A DNA stretch of 64,000 bases, taken from positions 124,001 to 188,000 of the forward strand of contig NZ_VJND01000002.1 of the NCBI RefSeq assembly GCF_007556605.1, read 5' to 3'. Both the position numbers and the translations under genes were made by a program. Shown here piece by piece: positions 53,506 to 62,280 of this stretch (position 1 is its first letter; the number at the start of each line of letters is the position of its first letter). The stretch comes from Tepidimonas sediminis. Lineage in GTDB: Bacteria; Pseudomonadota; Gammaproteobacteria; Burkholderiales; Burkholderiaceae_C. A model generated the notes under the pieces. That model was not told the origin of the DNA. It searched no databases and saw only the letters and a list, made by a program, of their open reading frames with translations.

Positions 53506-54309
53506 ATGCCATCGCCCCTGCGCCGCTGGATCACCGTCGCCGCGCTGACGCTGGCCGCCACGGCCGGCCTGCAGCGCCCCGCCTTGGCCCAGTCCTCTTC
53601 CGCCGCCCCGCCGACCGTGGCCGCCGCCGCCGACCTCAAGTTCGCCGTGGAGGAGGTCGCCAGGCTGTTCGAGCAGCGCACCGGCCACAGGCTGCGGCTG
53701 GTGTTTGGCTCCTCGGGCAACTTTTACTCGCAGATCCTGCAGGGCGCGCCGTTCCATCTGTTCATGTCGGCCGACGAGGACTTCGTCTTCAGGCTGGCCG
53801 ATGCCGGCAAGACGCTGGACCGCGGCCGGCTCTACGCCTACGGCCGCATCGGCATCATCGTGCCCAAGGGCTCGCGCCTGAAGGCCGACGGCGAGCTGAA
53901 GGACCTGGCCGCGGCGCTGAAGGACGGCCGGCTGCGCAAGTTCGCCATCGCCGCGCCGGATCATGCACCGTACGGCAAGCGCGCCAAGGAGGCGCTGCAG
54001 CACGCCGGGCTGTGGGAGGCCATCGAGCCCAGGCTCGTCTACGGCGAGAACATCGCGCAGACGGCGCAGTTCGCCACCTCCGGCTCCACCGAGGGCGGCA
54101 TCATCGCGCTGTCGCTGGCCAAGGCGCCGCAGGTGGCCGCACTGGGCGACTTCGCGCTGATCCCGGAGTCCTGGCACCGGCCGCTGGCGCAGCGCATGGT
54201 GCTGATGAAGGATGCGCCCGAGGCAGCCCGGCAGTTCTATGCGTTTCTGAGCACGCCGGAGGCGCAGGCCATCATGGTGCGCTACGGCTTTGCGATGCCG
54301 AAGGAGTGA
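53506..54309 (+). CDS. modA: Molybdate ABC transporter, periplasmic binding protein
   Basis: A 267-residue binding protein with an N-terminal signal peptide (residues 1-29, core ITVAALTLAATAGL, cleavage after ALA). The ligand-binding starts match ModA: AAADLKFAVEEVA and FGSSGNFYSQILQGAPFHLF, followed by SADEDFVFRL. It captures molybdate (or tungstate) in the periplasm for ModB. GAGGAG lies 6 bases before the ATG. The variant AAADLKFAVEE is common in the second subfamily of ModA-like proteins. Confidence 0.93.
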   Translation: MPSPLRRWITVAALTLAATAGLQRPALAQSSSAAPPTVAAAADLKFAVEEVARLFEQRTGHRLRLVFGSSGNFYSQILQGAPFHLFMSADEDFVFRLADAGKTLDRGRLYAYGRIGIIVPKGSRLKADGELKDLAAALKDGRLRKFAIAAPDHAPYGKRAKEALQHAGLWEAIEPRLVYGENIAQTAQFATSGSTEGGIIALSLAKAPQVAALGDFALIPESWHRPLAQRMVLMKDAPEAARQFYAFLSTPEAQAIMVRYGFAMPKE

Positions 54310-54312
54310 GTC

Positions 54313-54975
54313 TTGGACTGGATGGCGCTGGCGCTGTCGCTGGAGCTGGCGCTGGCCACGCTGCTGGTGCTGCTGCCGCTGGGCCTGTGGATGGGGCGCT
54401 GGCTGGCGCGCGCCCGCTTCGTCGGCAAGTCGCTGGTGGAGGCGGCGGTGGTGCTGCCGCTGGTGTTGCCGCCGACGGTGCTCGGCTACTACCTGCTGGT
54501 CTCGCTCGGTGCCGCGTCGCCGCTGGGGGCGTGGATGCTGGAGCATTTCAACATCCGGCTCACGTTCAACTTCCTGGGTCTGCTGATCGCCTCGGTGGTG
54601 TTCAACGTGCCGTTCATGGTGCAGCCGATCCAGCGCGCGTTCGAGGCCATCCCGGCCAACCTCACCGAGGCCGCCGCGGTGCACGGCCTGTCGCGCTGGC
54701 AGACGCTGTGGCGGGTGGAGCTGCCGCTGGCCTGGCCGGGCATCCTGTCGGCCGCGGTGCTGACCTTCGTGCACACGCTGGGCGAGTTCGGCGTCGTGCT
54801 GATGGTCGGCGGCAACATTCCCGGCGAGACCAAGACGATCGCCATCAGCATCTACGACCGCGTGCAGGCGTTCGACCTGCAGGCGGCCGACCGCATGGCG
54901 CTGCTGCTGCTCGTCCTGTCGCTGGTGGCGGTGGCGGCGTCGTTCTTCGCCGCGGCGCGCACGGTCAAGCGATGA
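54313..54975 (+). CDS. modB: Molybdate ABC transporter permease
   Basis: A 220-residue permease with five or six transmembrane helices and the EAA loop EAAAVHGLSRWQTLWRVELP. The TTG at 54313 is taken as the start because AAGGAG lies 6 bases before it, while the in-frame ATG at 54322 is too far from that site. It lies 3 bases after modA and 10 before modC. Confidence 0.92.
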   Translation: MDWMALALSLELALATLLVLLPLGLWMGRWLARARFVGKSLVEAAVVLPLVLPPTVLGYYLLVSLGAASPLGAWMLEHFNIRLTFNFLGLLIASVVFNVPFMVQPIQRAFEAIPANLTEAAAVHGLSRWQTLWRVELPLAWPGILSAAVLTFVHTLGEFGVVLMVGGNIPGETKTIAISIYDRVQAFDLQAADRMALLLLVLSLVAVAASFFAAARTVKR

Positions 54976-54985
54976 GGGCCCCCTC

Positions 54986-56137
54986 ATGAGTGGTGCCTTG
55001 CACGTCGAGATCGACCAGCACGAGCCGATGCCGCTGCACGGCACGGTGCAGTGCCAGCCCGGCGAACTGCTGGCGCTGGTGGGGCCGTCGGGCGCGGGCA
55101 AGACCTCGCTGCTGCGCTGCCTGGCCGGGCTGATGCGCCCGCAGCGCGGCGTCATCCGCGTCGGCGACGAGGTCTGGGTGGACACGCAGGCCGGGGTATT
55201 CGTGCCGCCGCAGCGCCGCCACGTCGGGCTGGTGTTCCAGAACTACGCGCTGATGCCGCACCTGAGCGCGCTGGACAACGTGGCGCTGGCGCTGCTGCAC
55301 CGGCCGCGCAGCCAGCGCCGCGCCGAGGCGGCGCGCTGGCTGGAGCACGTGCGCCTGACGCCGGAGCAGATGCAGCGCCGGCCCGCCAGCCTCTCGGGCG
55401 GGCAGCAGCAGCGCGTGGCGGTGGCGCGGGCGCTGGCGCGCCAGCCGCGCCTGCTGCTGCTGGACGAGCCGTTCTCGGCGGTCGATCAGATGAACCGGCA
55501 GGGTCTCTACGACCTGCTGGCCGACCTGCGCAAGGATCTGGCGATCCCGATCATCCTCGTCACGCACGACCTGATCGAGGCGCGCCACCTGGCCGACCGG
55601 CTGGTGGTGATGGACCAGGGCCAGGTGCTGCAAAGCGGCACGCCGGCGCACATCTACCGCAGCCCGCGCAACGCGCGCGTGGCCGACCTGGTGGGCGTGC
55701 AGAACCGCTTCCAGGGTGTGTGGCTGGGGCCGCGCGACGACGCCGACCGCGCCGCCGGCGCCGGCTGGCTGCAGTGGCTTTTGCCGGACGGCTCGCCCGC
55801 GCCGCTGAAACTGCGCGTGCGCGACAAGGGCAAGATTCCGGCCGGGCAGCGCGTCACCTGGGTGGTGCAGGGCGACGGCCTGCACCTGGACAGCGAACGG
55901 GCCGCCGGTTCCTACACCCCCGGCACCTGCGAGCAGGCGCTGGCCACCACCGTGCGCACGGTGCGCAACCTCGGCGAGACGACCATGGCCAGCGCCAGCG
56001 TCGATGGCCTGCCGGGCGTGGAGCTGCGGCTGGTGCGCTCCGGCCCGCTGCGCCAGGCGCTGCAGCCGGGCCAGCCGCTGCGCGTCTGGCTGGACTGCGA
56101 CTGGGTGCACGTGATGCCGACGCGCGGCGCGCGCTGA
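54986..56137 (+). CDS. modC: Molybdate ABC transporter ATP-binding protein
   Basis: A 383-residue ATPase with Walker A GPSGAGKTSL, Q-loop VFQNYALMPHLSALDNV, signature SLSGGQQQRVAVARAL and Walker B LLLLDEPFSAVD. The C-terminal 150 residues form a regulatory TOBE-like region, longer and less typical than the E. coli ModC MOP domain. It powers ModB. The likely client is the molybdenum-containing formate dehydrogenase 10 kb upstream. Confidence 0.92.
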   Translation: MSGALHVEIDQHEPMPLHGTVQCQPGELLALVGPSGAGKTSLLRCLAGLMRPQRGVIRVGDEVWVDTQAGVFVPPQRRHVGLVFQNYALMPHLSALDNVALALLHRPRSQRRAEAARWLEHVRLTPEQMQRRPASLSGGQQQRVAVARALARQPRLLLLDEPFSAVDQMNRQGLYDLLADLRKDLAIPIILVTHDLIEARHLADRLVVMDQGQVLQSGTPAHIYRSPRNARVADLVGVQNRFQGVWLGPRDDADRAAGAGWLQWLLPDGSPAPLKLRVRDKGKIPAGQRVTWVVQGDGLHLDSERAAGSYTPGTCEQALATTVRTVRNLGETTMASASVDGLPGVELRLVRSGPLRQALQPGQPLRVWLDCDWVHVMPTRGAR

Positions 56138-56178
56138 GCGGCCGCGCGCGCCGCCCCGCGCGCGCCACGGCATGCCTT

Positions 56179-56184
56179 TATGAT
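56179..56184 (+). promoter_or_regulatory. Candidate -10 element of the MHYT kinase operon
   Basis: TATGAT ends 24 bases before the ATG at 56209, just after the modC end. It would give a leader of about 18 bases. The GGGGGCGG before the ATG is a weak ribosome site. Confidence 0.4.
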
Positions 56185-56208
56185 GGTCGCGAAGCGGTCG
56201 GGGGCGGC

Positions 56209-59200
56209 ATGGACGCGTGGTGGCAGCGATGGTTCGCGTGGCGGGATGAGGCCGGGCCGCTGGCCCCGGTGGTCTACGACCCGTGGCTGGTGGCGCTGTC
56301 GCTGCTGATCGCCTGCGCCGGCGGGGTGGCGGCGATGCAGCTGGTCAGCCTGGCGCGCCGCGCGGACCGCTTCGGCCCCGCGGTGGCGCGCGGCGCCTAC
56401 GCGCTGGCATCGCTGGCGCTGGGCGTCAGCGTCTGGGCGATGCACTTCATCGGCATGCTGGCGGCGGACCTGTGCCAGCCGGTGCGCTACGACCCCTGGA
56501 TCACCGCGCTGTCGATGCTGCCCAGCGTCGCGGCCTCCGCGGCCGGGCTGCGCCTGTACGCGCGCCCCGGCGCCGACGGACGGCCTGACGTGCGCGCGGT
56601 GGTCGTCGCGGGCGCGTGGGTCGGTGCCGGCATCGGCGCGATGCACTACAGCGGCATGGGCGCGCTGCGCCTGGCCAGCACGCTGCGCTACGACCCGGCG
56701 GGCTTCGCGCTGTCGATCGTCGTCGCGGTGGCGCTGGCGGTGGCGGGGCTCGGCGCGCGCGAGTGGCTGCGCCGCCACACGCGCCTGCCGGGGCTGGCGG
56801 CGATCGTCGTCGCCGGCTGCATCCTGGGGCTGGCCACCAGCGGCATGCACTACACCGCGATGCAGGCCTCCCTCTTCATCGGGCCGTTCGATCCGGCGTT
56901 CCCGCGCTGGTCCAGCCGCCAGTTCGAGCTGGCCGTGGTGGTGGCGGTGGTGGTGGCGGTGACGTTCGGCTTCGCCTGGGGGCTGCTCGGCATCGCCACC
57001 TACCGGGCGCTGGCGCGGCGCCTCGGCGAGCGCGAGGCGCTGCTGAGCGACATCCTGAACCACCTGCCCGGTGCCATCGTGCGCCTGCGCGCCGACGGCG
57101 GTTTCGAGCGGTTGCTGGTGTCACCGTCGCTGCAGGCGCTGACGGGCCGTTCGCTGGCGGACTACCAGCGCGGCGAGTGGTCGCTGCTCGATCTGGTGCA
57201 CCCGGACGACCGCGGCGTCGTCGCGCGCGCGATCCCGGATCAGCGCCCGGCCTTCTACCAGACCGAGCTGCAGGTGCGCGTGCGCCACGCCACGCAGGGC
57301 TGGCGGCACGTGCGCGTGCGCGCGGTGGCGCACGACTTCCAGCCCGACGCGCGCGGGCGTGCCGCGCCGATCCCGGTGCTGGACCTGTACCTGACCGACG
57401 TCACCGACGAGCACGAGGCGCGCGAGCGCGAGCGCGCGCTGCTGGCCGCGATCGACAACGTGGTGGGCCGCGCCGTGCTGACGCCGGAGGGCACCTTCGT
57501 CGAGGTCAACGCCAAGCTGGCCGGTATGCTCGGCTGGGCGCCACAGGAGCTCGCCGGCCAGCCGCACCACGTGGTCTGGACCGACGAGGCGCAGGAGGCC
57601 GACATGGCCGCCTTCTGGGCCGCCCTGCGGCGCGGCGAGCCGCAGCCGGGCGAATTCGTCCGGCGCGCCAAGGACGGCCGCACCGTGCACCTGTCGGGCT
57701 GGTACCAGCCGATGTTCGACGCCGACGGCCGCGTGCGCGCGGTGCTCAAGCTCGCCTTCGACGTCACCGAGCGCGTGCACATGGTGCAGGCGCTGCAGCG
57801 CAGCCAGCGCGAGCTGCAGCAGGCGCTGGCCAGCCGCAGCGCCTTCTTCGCCAACGTCAGCCACGAGATCCGCACGCCGATGAACGCCATCGTCGGCTTC
57901 GCGGAGCTGCTGCGCGAGCGGCTGCCGGACGCAAGCCCCGAGCGCGAGCAGGCGCGCACCATCCTGGAGTCGGCGCGCGCGCTGCTGCGCATCCTCAACG
58001 ACGTGCTGGACGCGGCCAAGCTGGAGCGCGGCGAGTTCCGCATCGTGCCGGCGCCGTTCCGGCTCGACCGCCTGCTGCACGACCTGGTGTCGCAGTTCGG
58101 CGTGCTGGCCGCGCGCAAGGGGCTGGACCTGCGGCTGGAGGCGGCCGCCGCGCTGCCGCGCTGCTGGCACGGCGACGCCGACCGCGTGCGCCAGATCCTG
58201 ACCAACCTGCTCGGCAACGCGCTGAAATTCACCGAGCGCGGCGGCGTGACGCTGGGCGCGGCGGTGGCCGGGGAGTTCCTGCTGCTGTGGGTGGAGGACA
58301 CCGGCATCGGCATCCCGCCCGAGCGCCAGCGCGCCATCTTCGACCCCTTCGTGCAGGCCGATGAGGGCACCGCGCGCCGCTACGGCGGCACGGGCCTGGG
58401 CATGAGCATCGTGCAGCGCCTGACCGAGCTGATGGGCGGGCGCGTGGCGCTCAGCAGCGAGGTCGGCGTCGGCACGCGCGTGGAGGTGCGCCTGCCGCTG
58501 CCGACGCTGCCCGATGACCTCTGCGCCGAGGCGGCCGAGGCCGTCGACGCCATGGCGGCGAAGGGGGCGCCGCTGCGCGTGCTGGCCGCCGACGACGTGG
58601 CGCAGAACCGCGAGCTGCTGGCGCGGCTGCTGGAGCGCGAGGGACACCGCATCACCGTGGTGGAGGACGGCGCGGCGCTGCTGGCGCGCTACCAGGCCGA
58701 GCCGCACGCCTGGGACGTGCTGCTGCTGGACCTGCAGATGCCGGGGCTGGACGGCGTGACGGCCTGCGCGCGGCTGCGCGCGTGGGAGCGCGCGCAAGGG
58801 TTGCCGCCGGTGCCGGTGCTGGCGCTGAGCGCCAGCGTGCTGGAGGCCGACCGCGCCGCGGCGCAGCGCGCCGGCATGGACGGCTTCCTGGACAAGCCGA
58901 TCGACCCGGCCGCGCTGCGCCGCGCGCTGGCCGACGTGGCGCGGCGCCGCCACGAGGCGGGGACGCTTCCGAGTGGTGGGGATCGATCCGGCGCCGTGGC
59001 CGCCGACGCGGTGGCGCCGGCTGCGGGCGCCGCACCGGCCGGATCGTCCGACGCCGGGCCACCGCCTGCCACGGCCGGCGCCGTGCCGGATGCGGCGCCC
59101 CCGTCGGCCCCCATGCCGCCCCTGCCCGTGGCCGACCCCGCGCGCGGCCGCGCGCTGTGGGGCGAGGCGTGGCTGGCACAGCTGCGCCGTTGGCACGCCG

Positions 59201-59691
59201 AGCAGGCCCCGGTGTGGGCCGGGGCCGCCGGCTGGGGCCGCGCCGAGTGGCACCGCGTGGCCGGCGCCGCCGCCAACCTGGCGCTGCCGGCGCTGGCGCA
59301 GGCCGCGCGCGCGCTGGAGCTGGCGCACGCGCGCGGCGAGACGCCCGACCCCGCGCCGGCGGTGCAGGCCTGGGCCGCGCTGACGGACTGGCTGGCCGCC
59401 CAGCCGGTCGTCGCCGATGCGCCGCCGGCTCCCGCCACGGCCACCGAACCGCTGACCCCGCCCGCCGCGAACGCCGCGCCGTCGCTCGCGCGCCTGGCGG
59501 CAGCCTGCCGCCGCGGCGAGATCGACGACGCCGCGCTGGCCGCGCTGGCGGCCGACCACCCGGCGCACGCCGCCGCGCTGCGCGCGGCGCTGGACGCCTT
59601 CGACTTCGACGCCGCGCTGGCGCTGCTGGCGCGCTGGTCACCCCCGCCCCCGTCCGATCCCCCCGCCGAGGAGCCCGAGCCCGATGCCTGA
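56209..59691 (+). CDS. MHYT-PAS hybrid sensor histidine kinase with receiver and HPt
   Basis: A 1160-residue membrane kinase. Residues about 20-265 form the seven-helix MHYT sensor with its three marks MHFIGM, MHYSGM and MHYTAM, thought to bind copper and sense O2, CO or NO. Two PAS domains follow (about 275-395 and 400-525), then HisKA with phospho-accepting His552 (FFANVSHEIRTP), an HATPase (NLLGNALKFTERG; DTGIGIPPERQ), a receiver with Asp841 (LLDLQMPGLDG) and lysine in LDKPID, a Pro/Ala linker, and an HPt-like domain with His1015 (WHRVAGAAANLALPAL). It overlaps the HD-GYP gene by 8 bases, its probable phosphotransfer target. Confidence 0.9.
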   Translation: MDAWWQRWFAWRDEAGPLAPVVYDPWLVALSLLIACAGGVAAMQLVSLARRADRFGPAVARGAYALASLALGVSVWAMHFIGMLAADLCQPVRYDPWITALSMLPSVAASAAGLRLYARPGADGRPDVRAVVVAGAWVGAGIGAMHYSGMGALRLASTLRYDPAGFALSIVVAVALAVAGLGAREWLRRHTRLPGLAAIVVAGCILGLATSGMHYTAMQASLFIGPFDPAFPRWSSRQFELAVVVAVVVAVTFGFAWGLLGIATYRALARRLGEREALLSDILNHLPGAIVRLRADGGFERLLVSPSLQALTGRSLADYQRGEWSLLDLVHPDDRGVVARAIPDQRPAFYQTELQVRVRHATQGWRHVRVRAVAHDFQPDARGRAAPIPVLDLYLTDVTDEHEARERERALLAAIDNVVGRAVLTPEGTFVEVNAKLAGMLGWAPQELAGQPHHVVWTDEAQEADMAAFWAALRRGEPQPGEFVRRAKDGRTVHLSGWYQPMFDADGRVRAVLKLAFDVTERVHMVQALQRSQRELQQALASRSAFFANVSHEIRTPMNAIVGFAELLRERLPDASPEREQARTILESARALLRILNDVLDAAKLERGEFRIVPAPFRLDRLLHDLVSQFGVLAARKGLDLRLEAAAALPRCWHGDADRVRQILTNLLGNALKFTERGGVTLGAAVAGEFLLLWVEDTGIGIPPERQRAIFDPFVQADEGTARRYGGTGLGMSIVQRLTELMGGRVALSSEVGVGTRVEVRLPLPTLPDDLCAEAAEAVDAMAAKGAPLRVLAADDVAQNRELLARLLEREGHRITVVEDGAALLARYQAEPHAWDVLLLDLQMPGLDGVTACARLRAWERAQGLPPVPVLALSASVLEADRAAAQRAGMDGFLDKPIDPAALRRALADVARRRHEAGTLPSGGDRSGAVAADAVAPAAGAAPAGSSDAGPPPATAGAVPDAAPPSAPMPPLPVADPARGRALWGEAWLAQLRRWHAEQAPVWAGAAGWGRAEWHRVAGAAANLALPALAQAARALELAHARGETPDPAPAVQAWAALTDWLAAQPVVADAPPAPATATEPLTPPAANAAPSLARLAAACRRGEIDDAALAALAADHPAHAAALRAALDAFDFDAALALLARWSPPPPSDPPAEEPEPDA

Positions 59692-60724
59692 CGCCACTCC
59701 GACCCCCGCCGACTTCGCCCCGTGGGCCGAGCTGGACGCCCCGCCGCGCCTGCTGCTGGTGGACGACGAACCGGCCAACCTGCAATTGCTGCGCCAGGTG
59801 CTGGAGGGCGACTACCGCCTGTCGTTCGCGCGCAGCGGCACCGAGGCGCTGGCGCGCGTGCGCGAGCTGCAGCCGCGCCTGATCGTGCTGGACGTGATGA
59901 TGCCCGGCATGACCGGCCACGACGTCATCCGCATCCTGAAGGCCGACCCCACGACGGCGTCCATCCCGGTGCTGTTCTGCACCGCGCTCGGCGCCGACGA
60001 GGACGAGGCCGCCGGGCTGGCGCTGGGGGCGGTGGACTACGTGACCAAGCCGATCTCGCCGCCGGTGCTGCGCGCGCGCATCCGCACGCACCTGGCGCTG
60101 GTGCAGCGCGACGAGGTCGAGCGCACCCGGCTGGAGGTGATCCGCCGTCTGGGCCGCGCCGCCGAGTTCAAGGACAACGAGACCGGCCGCCACGTCATCC
60201 GCATGAGCCACTTCAGCCGCCTGATCGCCGAGGCGCTGGGCGCGCCGCGCAGCTATTGCGAAACCCTGCTGGCCGCCGCGCCGATGCACGACATCGGCAA
60301 GATCGGCGTGCCCGACGCCATCCTGCTCAAGCCCGGCAAGCTCGACGAGGCCGAGTGGGCCGTGATGCGCCAGCACCCGCAGATGGGCGCCGACATCATC
60401 GGCGACGACCCCAGCCCCCTGCTGCGCATGGCGCGCACCATCGCGCTGCAGCACCACGAGAAGTGGGACGGCAGCGGCTACCCGCACGGCTTGCGGGGCG
60501 AGGCGATCAGCGCCGAGGCGCGCATCGTGGCCGTCGCGGACGTGTTCGACGCGCTGACCAGCGCGCGCCCGTACAAGCCGGCCTGGCCGCGCGAGCGGGC
60601 GCTGGCGCTGCTGCAGGAGCAGGCCGGCCGCCACTTCTGGCCCGACGCGGTGCAGGCGCTGCTGCGCCGGCTGGACGACATCTGGGCCGTGCACCTGGCC
60701 TGGCGCGACGAGGAGGCGGCGTGA
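59684..60724 (+). CDS. HD-GYP response regulator (cyclic-di-GMP phosphodiesterase)
   Basis: A 346-residue protein with an N-terminal receiver (about residues 20-140; LLLVDDEPANLQLL, phospho-Asp in LIVLDVMMPGM, lysine in YVTKPIS) and a C-terminal HD-GYP domain (MHDIGKIGVPDAILLKPGKL; HHEKWDGSGYPHGLRGEAIS) with metal ligands intact. It would hydrolyse cyclic-di-GMP when phosphorylated. Overlap with the kinase gene makes them a dedicated pair, opposing the diguanylate cyclase at the other end of the window. Confidence 0.93.
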   Translation: MPDATPTPADFAPWAELDAPPRLLLVDDEPANLQLLRQVLEGDYRLSFARSGTEALARVRELQPRLIVLDVMMPGMTGHDVIRILKADPTTASIPVLFCTALGADEDEAAGLALGAVDYVTKPISPPVLRARIRTHLALVQRDEVERTRLEVIRRLGRAAEFKDNETGRHVIRMSHFSRLIAEALGAPRSYCETLLAAAPMHDIGKIGVPDAILLKPGKLDEAEWAVMRQHPQMGADIIGDDPSPLLRMARTIALQHHEKWDGSGYPHGLRGEAISAEARIVAVADVFDALTSARPYKPAWPRERALALLQEQAGRHFWPDAVQALLRRLDDIWAVHLAWRDEEAA

Positions 60725-60749
60725 CGCCGGTCGGCGGTACGGGGCGGCC

Positions 60750-61097
60750 ATGAACACGCGGCGGCCCGAGGACGGGGCGGTCGTCTGGCTCCACCCCGAG
60801 GCGCCGTCCAAGCCGCCACCGGGCGCGCCGTGCAACGGCTGCGGCGTCTGCTGCGCGTGGCGGCCGTGCCCGCTCGGCGTCGTGCTGTCGCGCCGGTGGC
60901 GCGGGGCCTGCGCGATGCTGCGCTGGGATGCCGGGCAGGCGCGCTACCGCTGCGGGGCGCTGCCGGCGCAGCCGGCGGGCGCCGGCGCGGTGCGGCGGCT
61001 GCTCGTGGTCCTCGGGCAGCGGCTGGTGGCGCGCTGGATCGCCGCCGGCGCTGGGTGCGATTGCGACGTCGAGGTCGCGCACCCCCGGCATTCTTGA
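60750..61097 (+). CDS. Small cysteine-rich protein, YkgJ-like
   Basis: A 115-residue protein with a cysteine cluster near the N-terminus, CNGCGVCCAWRPCPLG, and more cysteines at CGALP and CDCDVE. The CxxCxxCC arrangement resembles the YkgJ/UPF0153 zinc- or Fe-S-binding family, but the rest of the protein is too degenerate for a firm call. It follows the HD-GYP gene by 25 bases and may be read with it. Function unknown. Confidence 0.65.
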   Translation: MNTRRPEDGAVVWLHPEAPSKPPPGAPCNGCGVCCAWRPCPLGVVLSRRWRGACAMLRWDAGQARYRCGALPAQPAGAGAVRRLLVVLGQRLVARWIAAGAGCDCDVEVAHPRHS

Positions 61098-61107
61098 CGC
61101 GCGTCAA
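61094..61107 (+). promoter_or_regulatory. FNR/CRP-family-like palindrome upstream of the YeeE/YedE gene
   Basis: TTGACGCGCGTCAA, a perfect palindrome of the TTGA-N6-TCAA class, overlapping the end of the cysteine-rich gene. Its centre is 40.5 bases upstream of the start predicted from CACAAT (61129-61134), or 51.5 from the alternative CATATT at 61140. Confidence 0.5.
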
Positions 61108-61170
61108 CCGCGCGCCGTGCCACCGGTTCACAATGCCGTCATATTTGCATGGACTGAAGAAGGGGCAGCC

Positions 61171-62271
61171 ATGGACATGACGGCATGGATCGAGCGCTGG
61201 GGCGAGGCGGCCGTGCTGGCGATGGGCGGGCTGGTGCTCGGGTTCGGTTTCGGGTTCTTCGGACAGCGTTCCAAGTTCTGTCTGCGCGCCGCGGTGATCG
61301 AGTTCTGGCACCGCCGCTTCGGTGACAAGCTGGCGGTGTGGCTGCTGGCGTTCTCCACCGCGGTGGTGGCGGTGCAGGGCATGATCCTGCTGGGCTGGCT
61401 GGACGTCTCCAGCGCGCGCCAGCTAGCCTCGCGCGGCAGCCTGTCGGGAGCCCTGGTCGGCGGGCTGCTGTTCGGCCTCGGGATGGTGATGACGCGCGGC
61501 TGCGCCAGCCGGCTGCTGGTGCTGTCGGCCAACGGCAACCTGCGCGCGCTGCTGTCCGGGCTGATCTTCGCGGTGACGGCGCAGGCCTCGCTGTCGGGGG
61601 CGTTGGCGCCGTGGCGCGAGGCGGTCAGCAGCTGGTGGGTGGTGGAAGGCGGCCCCTCGCGCGACCTGCTGGCGCTGATCGGCGGCGGCCCCAAGGTCGG
61701 CCTGCTGTTCGGGCTGGTGTGGATGGCCGCGGCGCTGTGGTTCGCCGTGCGCAGCGGCTGGAGCTTCTGGAAGTGGGTCGGTGGTGCGGCCACCGGGCTG
61801 ATGGTGGCGCTGGCGTGGTGGTTCAGCTACCAGGTGATGACGCACTCGTTCGAGCCGGTGCAGATCCAGGGCATGACCTTCAGCGGCCCGTCGGCCGAGT
61901 GGCTGATGCGCGTGCTGGCCGAGCCGGGCAAGCCGTGGTCGTTCGGGCTCGGGCTGATGCCGGGGGTGTTCCTCGGCTCGCTGGCCGGCGCGCTGGTCGG
62001 CCGCGAATGGAAGCTGGAGGGCTTCGGCGGCGCCTACACGATGCCGCGCTACATCGTCGGCGCCATCCTGATGGGCTTCGGCTCGATGCTGGCCGGCGGC
62101 TGCGCGGTGGGGGCGGGGGTCACGGGCGGCGCGATCTTCGCGCTGACGGCGTGGGTGACGCTGGTGGGCATGTGGGTCGGCGGCGGTGTCGCCGACCGTC
62201 TGATCGACCGCCCGCATCCCCGCGCCGCCACGGCCGTGCCGGCCGGTGCCGAGCCGGCGCGCGCGCCCTGA
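61171..62271 (+). CDS. YeeE/YedE-family sulfur-compound transporter
   Basis: A 366-residue integral membrane protein with nine or more helices. The three family cysteines are present in SKFCLRAA, MTRGCASRL and LAGGCAVGAG; in the thiosulfate transporter TsuA these line the conduction path. A role in importing thiosulfate or another sulfur donor is likely. GAAGAAGGGG precedes the ATG. No TusA/SirA-like partner gene is adjacent, which is unusual for the family. An FNR-like palindrome lies upstream. Confidence 0.88.
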   Translation: MDMTAWIERWGEAAVLAMGGLVLGFGFGFFGQRSKFCLRAAVIEFWHRRFGDKLAVWLLAFSTAVVAVQGMILLGWLDVSSARQLASRGSLSGALVGGLLFGLGMVMTRGCASRLLVLSANGNLRALLSGLIFAVTAQASLSGALAPWREAVSSWWVVEGGPSRDLLALIGGGPKVGLLFGLVWMAAALWFAVRSGWSFWKWVGGAATGLMVALAWWFSYQVMTHSFEPVQIQGMTFSGPSAEWLMRVLAEPGKPWSFGLGLMPGVFLGSLAGALVGREWKLEGFGGAYTMPRYIVGAILMGFGSMLAGGCAVGAGVTGGAIFALTAWVTLVGMWVGGGVADRLIDRPHPRAATAVPAGAEPARAP

Positions 62272-62280
62272 CGGCGGCGC

